Of a stretch of DNA of 64,000 bases, positions 1-7,614 are shown in pieces. Made by a program: the position numbers and the translations under genes. Positions within the stretch are counted from its first letter, which is position 1. Each line of letters opens with the position of its first letter. The stretch lies in the NCBI GenBank assembly GCA_964560425.1, contig CAZLLE010000017.1, positions 9,246-73,245 on the forward strand, read 5' to 3'. Under the pieces are notes generated by a model that was not told the DNA's origin, did no database searches, and saw nothing but the letters and a program-made list of their open reading frames with translations. The DNA is from CAZLLE01 sp964560425 (lineage in GTDB: Bacteria > Campylobacterota > Campylobacteria > Campylobacterales > QNZT01).

Positions 1-123
1 AAATCAACAAAAAAAGATATAAAAGTTCCAATTCAAAATAGATTTGGAAGATTTAAACAAAGATATAGCTCTCATAGACCACAACAAAAACTAGATAGTT
101 GGCTTAAAGATAATGGGTATTAG
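1..123 (+). CDS. C-terminal end of an unidentified protein (partial)
   Basis: Frame 1 is open from the first base to TAG at 121-123 and gives 40 residues ending LDSWLKDNGY. The fragment is basic and rich in Arg, Gln and Ser, with no recognisable domain. The start lies left of the window. It is followed after 28 bases by another rightward gene, so the two may be cotranscribed. No function can be assigned from this fragment. Confidence 0.55.
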   Translation, partial: KSTKKDIKVPIQNRFGRFKQRYSSHRPQQKLDSWLKDNGY

Positions 124-151
124 ATATACTTAGAAAAAAACTAGGAAAAAG

Positions 152-646
152 ATGAATTTTCATAAATTAGAAAAAGAGACAAAAGAGAAACTACATAAAG
201 ATCTATTATCAAATGCCATGAGTATAGGAGGGAAAAATACTTTTCTTCAACTTATAGAGGATATAAGAGCCATTGAAGAGGAACCACTTCTTACAAAAAT
301 AAGAGTGCTAAGCTATGCAAAAGGAAAAATAAAGTGGAATAAATCTATCTATAAAGATAACCATATTCTACTCTTAGAAGCTATCAAAAAAGAGGAAAAA
401 GATGGAAATATTCTTGAGGGATTAACACCAAAAAAACAAAAATCTATAATAAATATGTTAAAGACACTAAACCCACTCACTTTTACAGTAAAACCAAAAA
501 ATCAAAATGATGGTGTAGGTTTTACATTTAAGGTTATTGATTCTAGAGATAAAGAGAATAGTAAAATTGACATGATGTTTAAAATCATCTTTTTCTATAA
601 TATAGATTTTGCAAAACAAGTTCTCAAATATGAGATTAAGGATTAA
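152..646 (+). CDS. hypothetical protein, 164 aa
   Basis: This is an uninterrupted 164-codon frame on the same strand as the genes either side. The product is Lys-rich and looks soluble, with no signal peptide or membrane segment and no motif I recognise. The N-terminal half is predicted helical. The C-terminal half has alternating hydrophobic residues (LTFTVKPK, VGFTFKVI), suggesting beta structure. The start follows an AGGAAAAAG stretch at a plausible SD distance. Function unknown. Confidence 0.6.
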   Translation: MNFHKLEKETKEKLHKDLLSNAMSIGGKNTFLQLIEDIRAIEEEPLLTKIRVLSYAKGKIKWNKSIYKDNHILLLEAIKKEEKDGNILEGLTPKKQKSIINMLKTLNPLTFTVKPKNQNDGVGFTFKVIDSRDKENSKIDMMFKIIFFYNIDFAKQVLKYEIKD

Positions 647-690
647 CTTTCAAATGATATAATCATCAAAAAATTCATAGGAAAAAATAG

Positions 691-1128
691 ATGTTAAAAA
701 AAATCATACTCTCGATAATATTGTTACAAAGTTTTTTACTTGCAGATTTCAAAAATATAAAATCTTCAGAATTAGAAACATTAATCAAAAAAGGTATCGT
801 TGTTATTGATATTAGAACTCCAGCAGAGTGGAAAGAGACAGGAGTAGTTCCTACAAGTAAAAAAATCATGTTTTTTGATGAACAAGGCAACTATAACATT
901 CAAAAGTGGATGAGTGCTTTTACAAAAGTAGTAACAGATAAAAATCAACCTTTTGTACTTGTATGTAGAAGTGGGAGTAGAACTAAAGTAGTTGGAAGTT
1001 TTTTGGCAAATGAGCTAGGATATACTAAAGTCAAAGATTTGGGCAAAGGTATTATGTATGATTGGAAAAATATAGGTAAAAAAGTGGTTTTTGATAAATC
1101 ACAAAAACCACCTATGCAGATAAATTAA
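691..1128 (+). CDS. secreted rhodanese-like protein
   Basis: This is a single-domain rhodanese (sulfurtransferase fold) of 145 aa. An N-terminal hydrophobic stretch (residues 4-18, ending LLA) looks like a signal peptide, so the protein probably acts in the periplasm. The rhodanese hallmark DIRTPAEW is at 40-47. The active-site loop C-R-S-G-S-R begins at Cys92, which would carry the persulfide. The length fits a signal peptide plus one domain. It ends 4 bases inside the convergent htpX gene. The physiological sulfur acceptor cannot be read from sequence. Family confident, role unknown. Confidence 0.85.
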   Translation: MLKKIILSIILLQSFLLADFKNIKSSELETLIKKGIVVIDIRTPAEWKETGVVPTSKKIMFFDEQGNYNIQKWMSAFTKVVTDKNQPFVLVCRSGSRTKVVGSFLANELGYTKVKDLGKGIMYDWKNIGKKVVFDKSQKPPMQIN

Positions 1129-1982
1129 TATCTATTATATAAAGAGCGACTACTTTTAAGCTCTTCTAATCTCATAATTCTATCTTCTGTACTTGGATGA
1201 GTAGAGAAGAGAGATTTAAAAGATAGATCTTTTCCTGTAAGAGGATTGATAATAAACATATGAGAGGTCTCAGGAGTTGCATCATGAAGAGTTCCCCTTC
1301 TAGCATAACTATCGAGTTTTGATAGTGCAGATTGGAGCCATTCAGGATGTCCTGTAAGTTTTGCAGCACCCTCATCTGCTAAATACTCTCTATTTCTACT
1401 TACTGCCATCTGAATAATTGAAGCTACAATAGGTGTAACCAGCATCAAAACCATCATGACAATAGGATTTGGACGATTCTCTCTACTTCCACCAAACATA
1501 TACATAAAATTTGAGAGCATAGCAATTGCTCCAGCTAAAGTTGCGGCAATTGTACCAATCAAAATATCATAATGTTTCACATGACTCATCTCATGAGCCA
1601 AAACACCCTCAACCTCATGATCATCAAGCAGATCAAGCAATCCCTCAGTTACAGCTACGGCAGCATGAGAGTGATTTCGTCCTGTTGCAAAAGCATTTGG
1701 TATGCGATCAGGAATAATATAGACTTTTGGCACAGGAACACCAGCTTTTTTAGATAATCTCTTTACCATAGCATAAAGACCTCTAGCACTTCTCTCATCT
1801 ACTTCTATTGCATGGTAGTGTTTTAAAACCAATTTATCAGAATTAAAATAGCTAAAAAAGTTCATACCTACAGCAATAATAAAGGCAATTACCATACCTT
1901 GAGTTCCACCAAGCATACCACCTACCCAAATAAAAAATAGTGTCATAAGTGTTAATAAAAAAAATGTTTTAAAAACTTCCAT
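1125..1982 (-). CDS. htpX: HtpX membrane-bound zinc metalloprotease
   Basis: This is an M48-family inner-membrane protease, known in the family to degrade damaged membrane proteins. The 285-aa product has two N-terminal membrane segments (about 5-25 and 29-47), the zinc motif HEMSH at 130-134, a further hydrophobic region at about 142-163 and 174-194, and the third zinc-ligand Glu in NREYLADEGAA (about residue 199). It is the last gene of a leftward operon with ribA and rsmG, and its start overlaps the preceding gene by 14 bases. All catalytic residues are present. Confidence 0.93.
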   Translation of the reverse strand: MEVFKTFFLLTLMTLFFIWVGGMLGGTQGMVIAFIIAVGMNFFSYFNSDKLVLKHYHAIEVDERSARGLYAMVKRLSKKAGVPVPKVYIIPDRIPNAFATGRNHSHAAVAVTEGLLDLLDDHEVEGVLAHEMSHVKHYDILIGTIAATLAGAIAMLSNFMYMFGGSRENRPNPIVMMVLMLVTPIVASIIQMAVSRNREYLADEGAAKLTGHPEWLQSALSKLDSYARRGTLHDATPETSHMFIINPLTGKDLSFKSLFSTHPSTEDRIMRLEELKSSRSLYNRY

Positions 1983-2364
1983 TCATAACTCCTCTTTCAA
2001 ATAATATACCATCTATCCCACGATCAGCAGCCCATATCATGCTCTTTTCATTTTCAATTAGCAGAATAATTTTCATATCAAAAAGATAATTGTCTGCCAA
2101 TTTTTGAGCTTTTTTTACAAGTTTTTGGGAATCACTCACAAGATAAGAAGCTCCAATAGCTGAAGCAAAAACTATCTCCTTTTTTTTCCTAACACCCAAA
2201 CCAAACACTACACCATTAGAAGAACAATATTTGCATAAATCAAGATTATTCTCTGAAAAAAGAATCAAAACATTAGAGTTTGGCGGAGTTTTTTTAATAT
2301 CCTCAATAGAATCTACACAATAAAATGGCGTAGAATCTATCCATCTATGCCCAATAATTATCAT
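1969..2364 (-). CDS. hypothetical protein, 131 aa
   Basis: I placed the start at the ATG at 2364 rather than at 2391, because that ATG overlaps the stop of the upstream gene as ATGA. The product begins MIIIGHRWID and looks like a small alpha/beta fold: several hydrophobic strands (NVLILFS, DMKIILLIEN) alternate with charged helices. The pattern is loosely reminiscent of TIM-barrel or thiamine-phosphate-synthase-like proteins, but no catalytic motif is visible. It lies between a PP0621-like gene and htpX in a tight operon. Function unknown. Confidence 0.7.
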   Translation of the reverse strand: MIIIGHRWIDSTPFYCVDSIEDIKKTPPNSNVLILFSENNLDLCKYCSSNGVVFGLGVRKKKEIVFASAIGASYLVSDSQKLVKKAQKLADNYLFDMKIILLIENEKSMIWAADRGIDGILFERGVMNGSF

Positions 2365-2576
2365 ATCAAAGAGGCACACTCTTTTGAGCAATAAAACTTA
2401 CCATCTTTGATAATAGCCTCTTCACTACTCACATAAGCACCACATTTGGCACATTCCAACATTGTTTCGCTATCTATATTCTCTTGTTTACTCTTTTTTT
2501 GTATTGCTGGTTTTTTGAATAAAACAAAATATATAGCATAAACAATGAGAGCTACAATTACCAATTTTATTATCAT
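2361..2576 (-). CDS. PP0621-family small membrane protein
   Basis: This 71-aa protein has one N-terminal membrane segment (residues 2-20) and a C-terminal domain with two Cys pairs: C-A-K-C-G-A-Y-V near 42-49 and F-Y-C-S-K-E-C near the end. The layout (single anchor, then CxxC...CxxxC, probably binding metal) matches the PP0621 family of uncharacterised proteins. Start and stop both form ATGA overlaps, with rsmG upstream and the next gene downstream, so it is translationally coupled. The biochemical role is not known. Confidence 0.8.
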   Translation of the reverse strand: MIIKLVIVALIVYAIYFVLFKKPAIQKKSKQENIDSETMLECAKCGAYVSSEEAIIKDGKFYCSKECASLI

Positions 2577-3106
2577 CTATTCCCCTTTATATATAAATAG
2601 TATCGTTTATCTCTTTTAATAATTTCATAATTCATATCTTTTGAAACTTCATTAAAGACATTTTCACCCTTGTAAAAAAGTATTTCTGTCCTATTTGTGA
2701 TAAACGATTTTGCCAAATCAAGTAACATGTCAGTTTTGGCAACAGCTCTTGAAGTGATTAAATCTGCTTCAAATGGCTCAATATCTTCCACTCTTTCAGT
2801 CAAAATTGTAACATTTTGAAGATCATAAGTTGATTTTACAAGATGTAAAAATGCTGTTCTCTTCATAAGAGGTTCAACCAAAGTAAAATGAATATCAGGC
2901 AAAGCAATAGCCAAAATCATACCAGGAAATCCCGCCCCAGTACCTATATCGACCACCTCTTTAATATTAGTAAGATCTAAAAAGCCCAATGGATAGAGAG
3001 AATCTTCTATATTTTTTTCCACCTCTTGAATATTTTTAGCACCTGAGAGTCTATGTACTTTGTTGTATTTTAGAAGTAAATCTGTATATTGTTTAAACTT
3101 TTTCAT
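2573..3106 (-). CDS. rsmG: 16S rRNA m7G527 methyltransferase RsmG
   Basis: This SAM-dependent methyltransferase (177 aa) methylates G527 of 16S rRNA. The SAM-binding loop reads DIGTGAGFPG at about 53-62, followed by the acidic strand LVEP and the family signature SRAVA near residue 124. It is slightly shorter than the enterobacterial protein, as is usual in this phylum. It starts one base after the ribA stop and overlaps the next gene. The family is known for low-level streptomycin resistance when lost. Confidence 0.93.
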   Translation of the reverse strand: MKKFKQYTDLLLKYNKVHRLSGAKNIQEVEKNIEDSLYPLGFLDLTNIKEVVDIGTGAGFPGMILAIALPDIHFTLVEPLMKRTAFLHLVKSTYDLQNVTILTERVEDIEPFEADLITSRAVAKTDMLLDLAKSFITNRTEILFYKGENVFNEVSKDMNYEIIKRDKRYYLYIKGNR

Positions 3107-3670
3107 CTAAAAAAGATGCCCCATTTTCTCTTTTTTGACTGCCAAATAGTTTTCATTATGTTTATTAAGTCCTTGAATAATAGGCAACCTCTCAACAATA
3201 TCTACCCCCTCTAAACTCTCTATTTTTTTGGGATTATTGGTAAGCAATCTAATCTTTTTAATACCAAAATAATCAAGAATAAACTCAACCATCTCATAAG
3301 TTCGCTCATCTGCATCAAAACCCAACTGATGATTTGCCTCTACAGTATCGTAACCTTTATCTTGTAGAGCATAAGCATTTATCTTATTTAAAAGTCCAAT
3401 ATTACGCCCCTCTTGACGCAAATATATAACAAGTCCTCCATCCTTTTCAATACTCTCTAAAGCAAATTCTAATTGATCCCTACAATCACATTTCAAACTT
3501 CCAATTGCATCACCAGTTAAACACTCACTATGTACCCTAACTATAGGAACATCTCCAAATGGTTCTTTAAAAATCACCAAATGTTCCTTCTCTCCCTCTT
3601 TAAAAGATTGCACTCTAAAATCCCCAAAACGAGATGGTAATTTGGCAACCTCTGAAATTTCAATTTTCAT
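3107..3670 (-). CDS. ribA: GTP cyclohydrolase II
   Basis: RibA opens GTP to the pyrimidine precursor of riboflavin. The 187-aa protein has the zinc-binding cysteines in HSECLTGDAIGSLKCDC, the substrate loop YLRQEGRNIGL and the C-terminal TNNPKK motif. The length is that of a stand-alone RibA, with no DHBP synthase fusion. It heads the leftward operon and is divergent from hemB. ribH, for the penultimate riboflavin step, is 41 kb away. Confidence 0.95.
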   Translation of the reverse strand: MKIEISEVAKLPSRFGDFRVQSFKEGEKEHLVIFKEPFGDVPIVRVHSECLTGDAIGSLKCDCRDQLEFALESIEKDGGLVIYLRQEGRNIGLLNKINAYALQDKGYDTVEANHQLGFDADERTYEMVEFILDYFGIKKIRLLTNNPKKIESLEGVDIVERLPIIQGLNKHNENYLAVKKEKMGHLF

Positions 3671-3732
3671 ATTATAAACTCTTGCATGATAAAATAAGTA
3701 AAAATGATTTTAACACAATAAAGGTAAATAGC

Positions 3733-4704
3733 ATGTTTAAAAGATTTCGTCGATTAAGAATGAACAAAACACTTAGAAATTTAGTCGAGGAGACAAAACT
3801 ATCTGTAGATGATTTTATCTACCCTCTTTTTATAAAAGAGAGTGGAGAAAAGTATAAAAAAGAGATCGACTCTATGCCTGGAGTTTTCCAAATGAGTATA
3901 GATGTAGCAATCAAAGAGATAGATGAACTAAAAGAGTTGGGTATCTACTCAATCATACTTTTTGGTATTCCAAAAACAAAAGATAGCATAGGAAGTGACG
4001 CTCTATGCGAACATGGACTCATGAGTCAAAGTGTCAAAGCTATCAAAGAGGCTCACCCAGATATATTTGTAGTAACTGATCTATGTTTTTGTGAATATAC
4101 AGATCATGGACATTGTGGAATCTTAGATATTCCAAATGAGAGTGTAAATAATGATGCAACACTAGAAATTTTAGCCCAACAAGCAATTATTCATGCTAGA
4201 GCAGGAGCAGACATGATCGCCCCTAGTGGAATGATGGATGGAATGATTAGTTCACTTAGAGATGCACTAGATAAAGAGGGGTTTATAAATCTACCAATCA
4301 TGAGCTACTCCACTAAATTTGCTTCCGCATACTATGGACCTTTTAGAGATGTAGCAGAATCAAGCCCAAGCTTTGGTGATAGAAAAACATATCAAATGAA
4401 CCCTGCAAATAGAAGAGAAGCTATATCCGAAAGTATAGAAGATGAAAAAGAGGGAGCTGATATATTAATGATAAAACCAGCCCTAGCCTACATGGATATC
4501 ATAAGAGATGTAAGAGAAAATACATCTCTACCCCTAGCTGTATATAATGTAAGTGGAGAGTATGCCATGTTAAAAGCAGCCCAAAAAGCAAACCTCATCG
4601 ACTATGATAGAGTCATGATGGAGACACTTTTGGGATTTAAGAGAGCAGGTGCAGATATAATCATCACCTATCATGCAAAAGAGGCAGCTAAACTTTTAAC
4701 TTAA
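3733..4704 (+). CDS. hemB: delta-aminolevulinic acid dehydratase (porphobilinogen synthase)
   Basis: HemB condenses two aminolevulinates to porphobilinogen in haem and cobalamin-type tetrapyrrole synthesis. I chose ATG 3733 (MFKRFRRLR), preceded by AAAGG. The longer frame from 3634 would run into ribA. The 323-aa product has the Cys-type metal site DLCFCEYTDHGHCG at about 116-129 and both active-site lysines, in SYSTKFASAYYGPF and MIKPALAY. It is divergent from ribA across about 60 bases that must hold both promoters. A strong hairpin follows the stop. Confidence 0.95.
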   Translation: MFKRFRRLRMNKTLRNLVEETKLSVDDFIYPLFIKESGEKYKKEIDSMPGVFQMSIDVAIKEIDELKELGIYSIILFGIPKTKDSIGSDALCEHGLMSQSVKAIKEAHPDIFVVTDLCFCEYTDHGHCGILDIPNESVNNDATLEILAQQAIIHARAGADMIAPSGMMDGMISSLRDALDKEGFINLPIMSYSTKFASAYYGPFRDVAESSPSFGDRKTYQMNPANRREAISESIEDEKEGADILMIKPALAYMDIIRDVRENTSLPLAVYNVSGEYAMLKAAQKANLIDYDRVMMETLLGFKRAGADIIITYHAKEAAKLLT

Positions 4705-4713
4705 TCTATTTAT

Positions 4714-4740
4714 TGTATCAACATATTAAATGTTGATACA
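4714..4740. terminator. 11-bp perfect hairpin after hemB
   Basis: TGTATCAACAT, a 5-base loop ATTAA, then the exact reverse complement. It sits between the convergent ends of hemB and the half-permease operon. The T-run after it on the plus strand begins several bases away (AAATTTTTT), so it may end transcription from either side or simply act as a barrier. Confidence 0.55.
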
Positions 4741-4776
4741 AGTAAATTTTTTAAAGTTGGTTTTTATATATGTTTT

Positions 4777-5298
4777 TTAACTTTTAGTAGTTGTACTATT
4801 TTCCCTAAAACTATTTATCGAATCTATTATCTTCCCTTGAATGATGGCAAAAATAAGAGTATAAAATGTCATGGATATTGTAAATACAACTCCAAACATA
4901 TCCACCATAAAAGGCAAAAGAGGTAGTTTTACAGCTCGTGCATAGAGAAAAGTAGCGATTAATCCATCTCTAAGACCAGAAGAGCGCATATCTTCAAGCA
5001 TTCCATACCATGCATACATTGGACCATGACTAATCACACCGCCAAGAAGTGTATAAAATAACCCTTTAGCTCCACTATCTTTTCCAAAATATTTCATAAT
5101 CTGTTTTGGTTTTAATATATAATTAATCAATGCAGTCAAACCAATAATAAGTATAAAAATTGGTATTAATTTTAAAAATATCATACCACTTTTTTGCAAT
5201 GCAACTAAACTATTTTGATTATCAAATATAAGGAGTAATATATAAACAATAATTACAACTATAAGAAATTTTACACCTTTTAGTTTCATCTGTTTCAT
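4777..5298 (-). CDS. half-size permease, C-terminal half (COG0701-like)
   Basis: This 173-aa protein has about four membrane segments (near 8-26, 36-56, 75-100 and 135-158). The motif GGVISHGPMYAWYGML, followed by LPLLPFM, resembles the repeat unit of the COG0701/YraQ-ArsP permease family, whose members normally carry two such halves in one chain. It starts as an ATGA overlap with the other half, so the two probably form one transporter. The substrate is unknown. Confidence 0.6.
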   Translation of the reverse strand: MKQMKLKGVKFLIVVIIVYILLLIFDNQNSLVALQKSGMIFLKLIPIFILIIGLTALINYILKPKQIMKYFGKDSGAKGLFYTLLGGVISHGPMYAWYGMLEDMRSSGLRDGLIATFLYARAVKLPLLPFMVDMFGVVFTISMTFYTLIFAIIQGKIIDSINSFRENSTTTKS

Positions 5299-5708
5299 GA
5301 AAACAACTTAACAGTAATAACACTCAAATAAGCAACTAAAATTGTACTAATAAGAGTCAAAATATTACGATAAAGTGTAAAACGCCCACCAAATACAGAT
5401 GCCTCTGCTGGAATTTGAATAAACCCTAATGTAACCCATGAAAGAATAAATGCACTTAGTGCATAAATAGATACACCCTGTTGCATCAATCCTTCTGCCA
5501 CAATATAACTAATCATACCCTGCCCCACTGATATCGCTCCAGCAAATGTACCTGCAAAAACATCCAAAATATCACCATATCCAAAAAATGAAGAGAGCAT
5601 ATCAGGCGTAATATATATCTGCATCAATCCTACCAATCCAACAACACCTATCAACATAGGCATCATAGAGATAAAAGAGAGAAATGCTTTTTTTAGTGCT
5701 AATTTCAT
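5295..5708 (-). CDS. half-size permease, N-terminal half (COG0701-like)
   Basis: This 137-aa protein has four hydrophobic segments. The stretch GDILDVFAGTFAGAISVGQG and the following IPAEA resemble the first half of COG0701 permeases. It lies 3 bases after trmO and overlaps the second half by ATGA. Both halves are intact with good starts, so this looks like a genuine two-gene arrangement and not a recent frameshift. The substrate is unknown. Confidence 0.6.
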   Translation of the reverse strand: MKLALKKAFLSFISMMPMLIGVVGLVGLMQIYITPDMLSSFFGYGDILDVFAGTFAGAISVGQGMISYIVAEGLMQQGVSIYALSAFILSWVTLGFIQIPAEASVFGGRFTLYRNILTLISTILVAYLSVITVKLFS

Positions 5709-5711
5709 ATC

Positions 5712-6206
5712 TTACTTCCATACAAATCTATCATCAGATTTTTTCCTACTTACCTCATCTTTACTAGCCTTCATCCATCCTGAACGAACTTCACCTTCAA
5801 CTTTATCAAAGTTTTCAATATATGGTTTTATATCCAAAAGAGGTGTACCATCCAAAATATCAACTCCTCTAATAGTGACAATATTTCCCTCTACTTTTAT
5901 AAGCTCAACAACAGAGAGACCTATACTATTTGGGTGCATTGGTGTTCTTGTCGAAAAGACTCCTCTTGGGGTATGTGTCATATCATTAAATGGAATTACA
6001 CTCAATTTTGGCTCTTTTATTTCATGAAAGTAGTAGATAAGATAGACATGACTAAAACCATCCAAATCTTTTAATCCATCTACAAATTCATCTTTAAATT
6101 CAATTGTGGCATAAGTATCTTTTGCCCCCTTTGGCTGTACGGGCATATTGATTAATTCACAAAAAGGGGAATTAATTGTAGCAATTTGTGTTAATGTGAT
6201 ATTCAC
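5712..6206 (-). CDS. trmO: TrmO-type tRNA t6A37 N6-methyltransferase (TsaA/YaeB family)
   Basis: TrmO methylates N6 of threonylcarbamoyladenosine at position 37 of certain tRNAs. The 164-aa beta-barrel domain shows family signatures in order: a start resembling IGxIxSPF, GVFSTRTPMHPNSIGLS, then DILDGTPLLDIKPY. It lacks the longer C-terminal extension of the E. coli protein. It lies between a DUF134 gene and the half permeases on one strand with short gaps. Family confident; activity inferred. Confidence 0.85.
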   Translation of the reverse strand: MNITLTQIATINSPFCELINMPVQPKGAKDTYATIEFKDEFVDGLKDLDGFSHVYLIYYFHEIKEPKLSVIPFNDMTHTPRGVFSTRTPMHPNSIGLSVVELIKVEGNIVTIRGVDILDGTPLLDIKPYIENFDKVEGEVRSGWMKASKDEVSRKKSDDRFVWK

Positions 6207-6220
6207 TTTTTTACCTAATC

Positions 6221-6511
6221 CTAATTATATTTTATAATCGAAATAGCTTTATTATGCAATAAAGCATCCGCAATTTTTCTATGTGCACTCTCAATCAATC
6301 TTGAAAAGGTTGTTCTTGATATTCCCATTCTATCTGCACACTCTTGTTGATATAATCCCTCAAAATCACTAAGTCTTATCGCTTCCATCTCGTCAATATC
6401 CAATACCATTCTCTCTAGAGAGTTTCTCCTTAGTCCACATGGCTTAAAACAGACTTTTGAATGATCTTTTTCAATATTTCTTGGAACTCTTTTTTTTCCA
6501 GAACCACTCAT
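6221..6511 (-). CDS. DUF134 helix-turn-helix protein
   Basis: The start is ATG 6511 (MSGSGKKRVPRN), with an AGGA SD, instead of 6562, which lacks one. The 96-aa product matches the DUF134 family: the core PCGLRR, then a region-4-sigma-like helix-turn-helix with EAIRLSDFEGLYQQECADRM and GISRTTFSRLIESAHRKIAD. It is probably a DNA-binding regulator heading the trmO/permease operon. A perfect 12-bp palindrome sits just upstream of its start and may be its operator (inference). Confidence 0.85.
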   Translation of the reverse strand: MSGSGKKRVPRNIEKDHSKVCFKPCGLRRNSLERMVLDIDEMEAIRLSDFEGLYQQECADRMGISRTTFSRLIESAHRKIADALLHNKAISIIKYN

Positions 6512-6548
6512 AGAGATATCCTTTACAATTATATAAATGAATTTTAAC

Positions 6549-6560
6549 GAACATATGTTC
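6549..6560. promoter_or_regulatory. palindrome GAACATATGTTC, candidate operator
   Basis: This perfect 12-bp palindrome lies 38 bases upstream of the DUF134 start and upstream of argF, in the divergent intergenic region. TATAAT-like stretches lie close by on the argF side. The position suits a dyad-binding regulator such as the DUF134 protein, but binding is only inferred. Confidence 0.35.
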
Positions 6561-6625
6561 ATAAGTCAATATATAATAATAGACATATAATACTTGGAGT
6601 TAAGTTTTGGTTATATTAGGATATC

Positions 6626-6679
6626 ATGGAAGCTTTTCTAATTTATACGCAAGAGAAGCGAACAAGGGATAAAAGGTGA
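6626..6679 (+). CDS. possible 17-aa leader peptide upstream of argF
   Basis: The short frame begins at ATG 6626, with AGG/AGGA just upstream, and reads MEAFLIYTQEKRTRDKR. Its TGA (6677-6679) overlaps the GTG start of argF by the GTGA arrangement, so reaching its stop would feed ribosomes into argF. Three of its 17 codons are Arg (CGA, AGG, AGG), which is suggestive beside an arginine-biosynthesis gene. It could still be chance; an in-frame stop lies only two codons before the ATG. Confidence 0.35.
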   Translation: MEAFLIYTQEKRTRDKR

Positions 6680-7599
6680 GACACTTTTTGACACTACAAG
6701 ATTTTACAAAAGATGAAATCTTAGAAATGGTAAATTTGGCATTTGAGATAAAACATGATCTTAAAAAGGGAGAAAAAAAAGATTATTTAAGAGGACAAAC
6801 TCTTGGAATGATTTTTGAAAAAAGTTCAACAAGAACTAGAGTAAGTTTTGAGGTAGGTATGTTCCAACTTGGAGGACATGCACTATTTTTATCCTCAAAA
6901 GATATTCAACTCGGTCGCGGAGAACCTATGAAAGATACGGCAAGAGTTATATCAAGAATGGTTGATATGATTATGATTCGTACATTTTCACACAAAGGGC
7001 TTGAGGAGTTTGCCTCTTTTTCAAAAGTACCAGTGATAAATGGACTCACAGACTCGTATCATCCAGTACAACTTATGGCAGATTACATGACAATAATAGA
7101 ACATAAAAAAGATAAAAATCTAGTTGTTGCTTATATAGGTGATGGGAATAATATGGTTCACTCATGGCTAATGTTGGCTGCAAAACTTGGATTTGAATTA
7201 AGAATCGCTACACCAAAAGGGTGTGAAGTAGATAATAAAATTTTACAAGAGGCTTTGGAGATTGCCAAAACTTCTAATGCAAAAATAGTTGTCTCAAATA
7301 ATCCCAAAGAGGCAGTAAAAGATGCAACAGTAGTAACCACCGATACATGGATATCAATGGGGCAAGAGGATGAAAAAGAGCAGAAAGTAAAAGAGTTCAA
7401 AGGTTTTATTGTAGATAATGCACTCATGAGTTTAGCACAAGAAAAAGCCATGTTTTTACATTGCCTTCCTGCTTATAGAGGATATGAAGTAAGTGAAGAA
7501 GTTTTTGAATCCCATGCAAATGAGATTTTTGAAGAGGCAGAAAACAGACTCCATGCACAAAAAGGTGTCATGGTATGGCTAGATAAAAATAGAAAATAA
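6676..7599 (+). CDS. argF: ornithine carbamoyltransferase
   Basis: ArgF makes citrulline from ornithine and carbamoyl phosphate in arginine synthesis. The 307-aa protein starts at GTG 6676 (MRHFLTLQDF), with an AAGGGA SD. It has the carbamoyl-phosphate motif STRTR at 51-55, MIRTF, HPVQLMADY, and the ornithine-binding HCLPAYRG from about 262. It leads an argF-hemN-FeS gene run with 15- and 0-base gaps. Confidence 0.95.
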   Translation: MRHFLTLQDFTKDEILEMVNLAFEIKHDLKKGEKKDYLRGQTLGMIFEKSSTRTRVSFEVGMFQLGGHALFLSSKDIQLGRGEPMKDTARVISRMVDMIMIRTFSHKGLEEFASFSKVPVINGLTDSYHPVQLMADYMTIIEHKKDKNLVVAYIGDGNNMVHSWLMLAAKLGFELRIATPKGCEVDNKILQEALEIAKTSNAKIVVSNNPKEAVKDATVVTTDTWISMGQEDEKEQKVKEFKGFIVDNALMSLAQEKAMFLHCLPAYRGYEVSEEVFESHANEIFEEAENRLHAQKGVMVWLDKNRK

Positions 7600-7614
7600 G
7601 GAAATATAAGTTTA

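Noticed and set aside
1526..1757. Two plus-strand ORFs opposite htpX
   Set aside because: Both are antisense shadows of the htpX catalytic region, with His/Gln-rich odd composition.
3634..3732. N-terminal extension of HemB
   Set aside because: It overlaps the divergent ribA start, adds residues not found in HemB proteins and lacks an SD; the ATG at 3733 with AAAGG gives the normal length.
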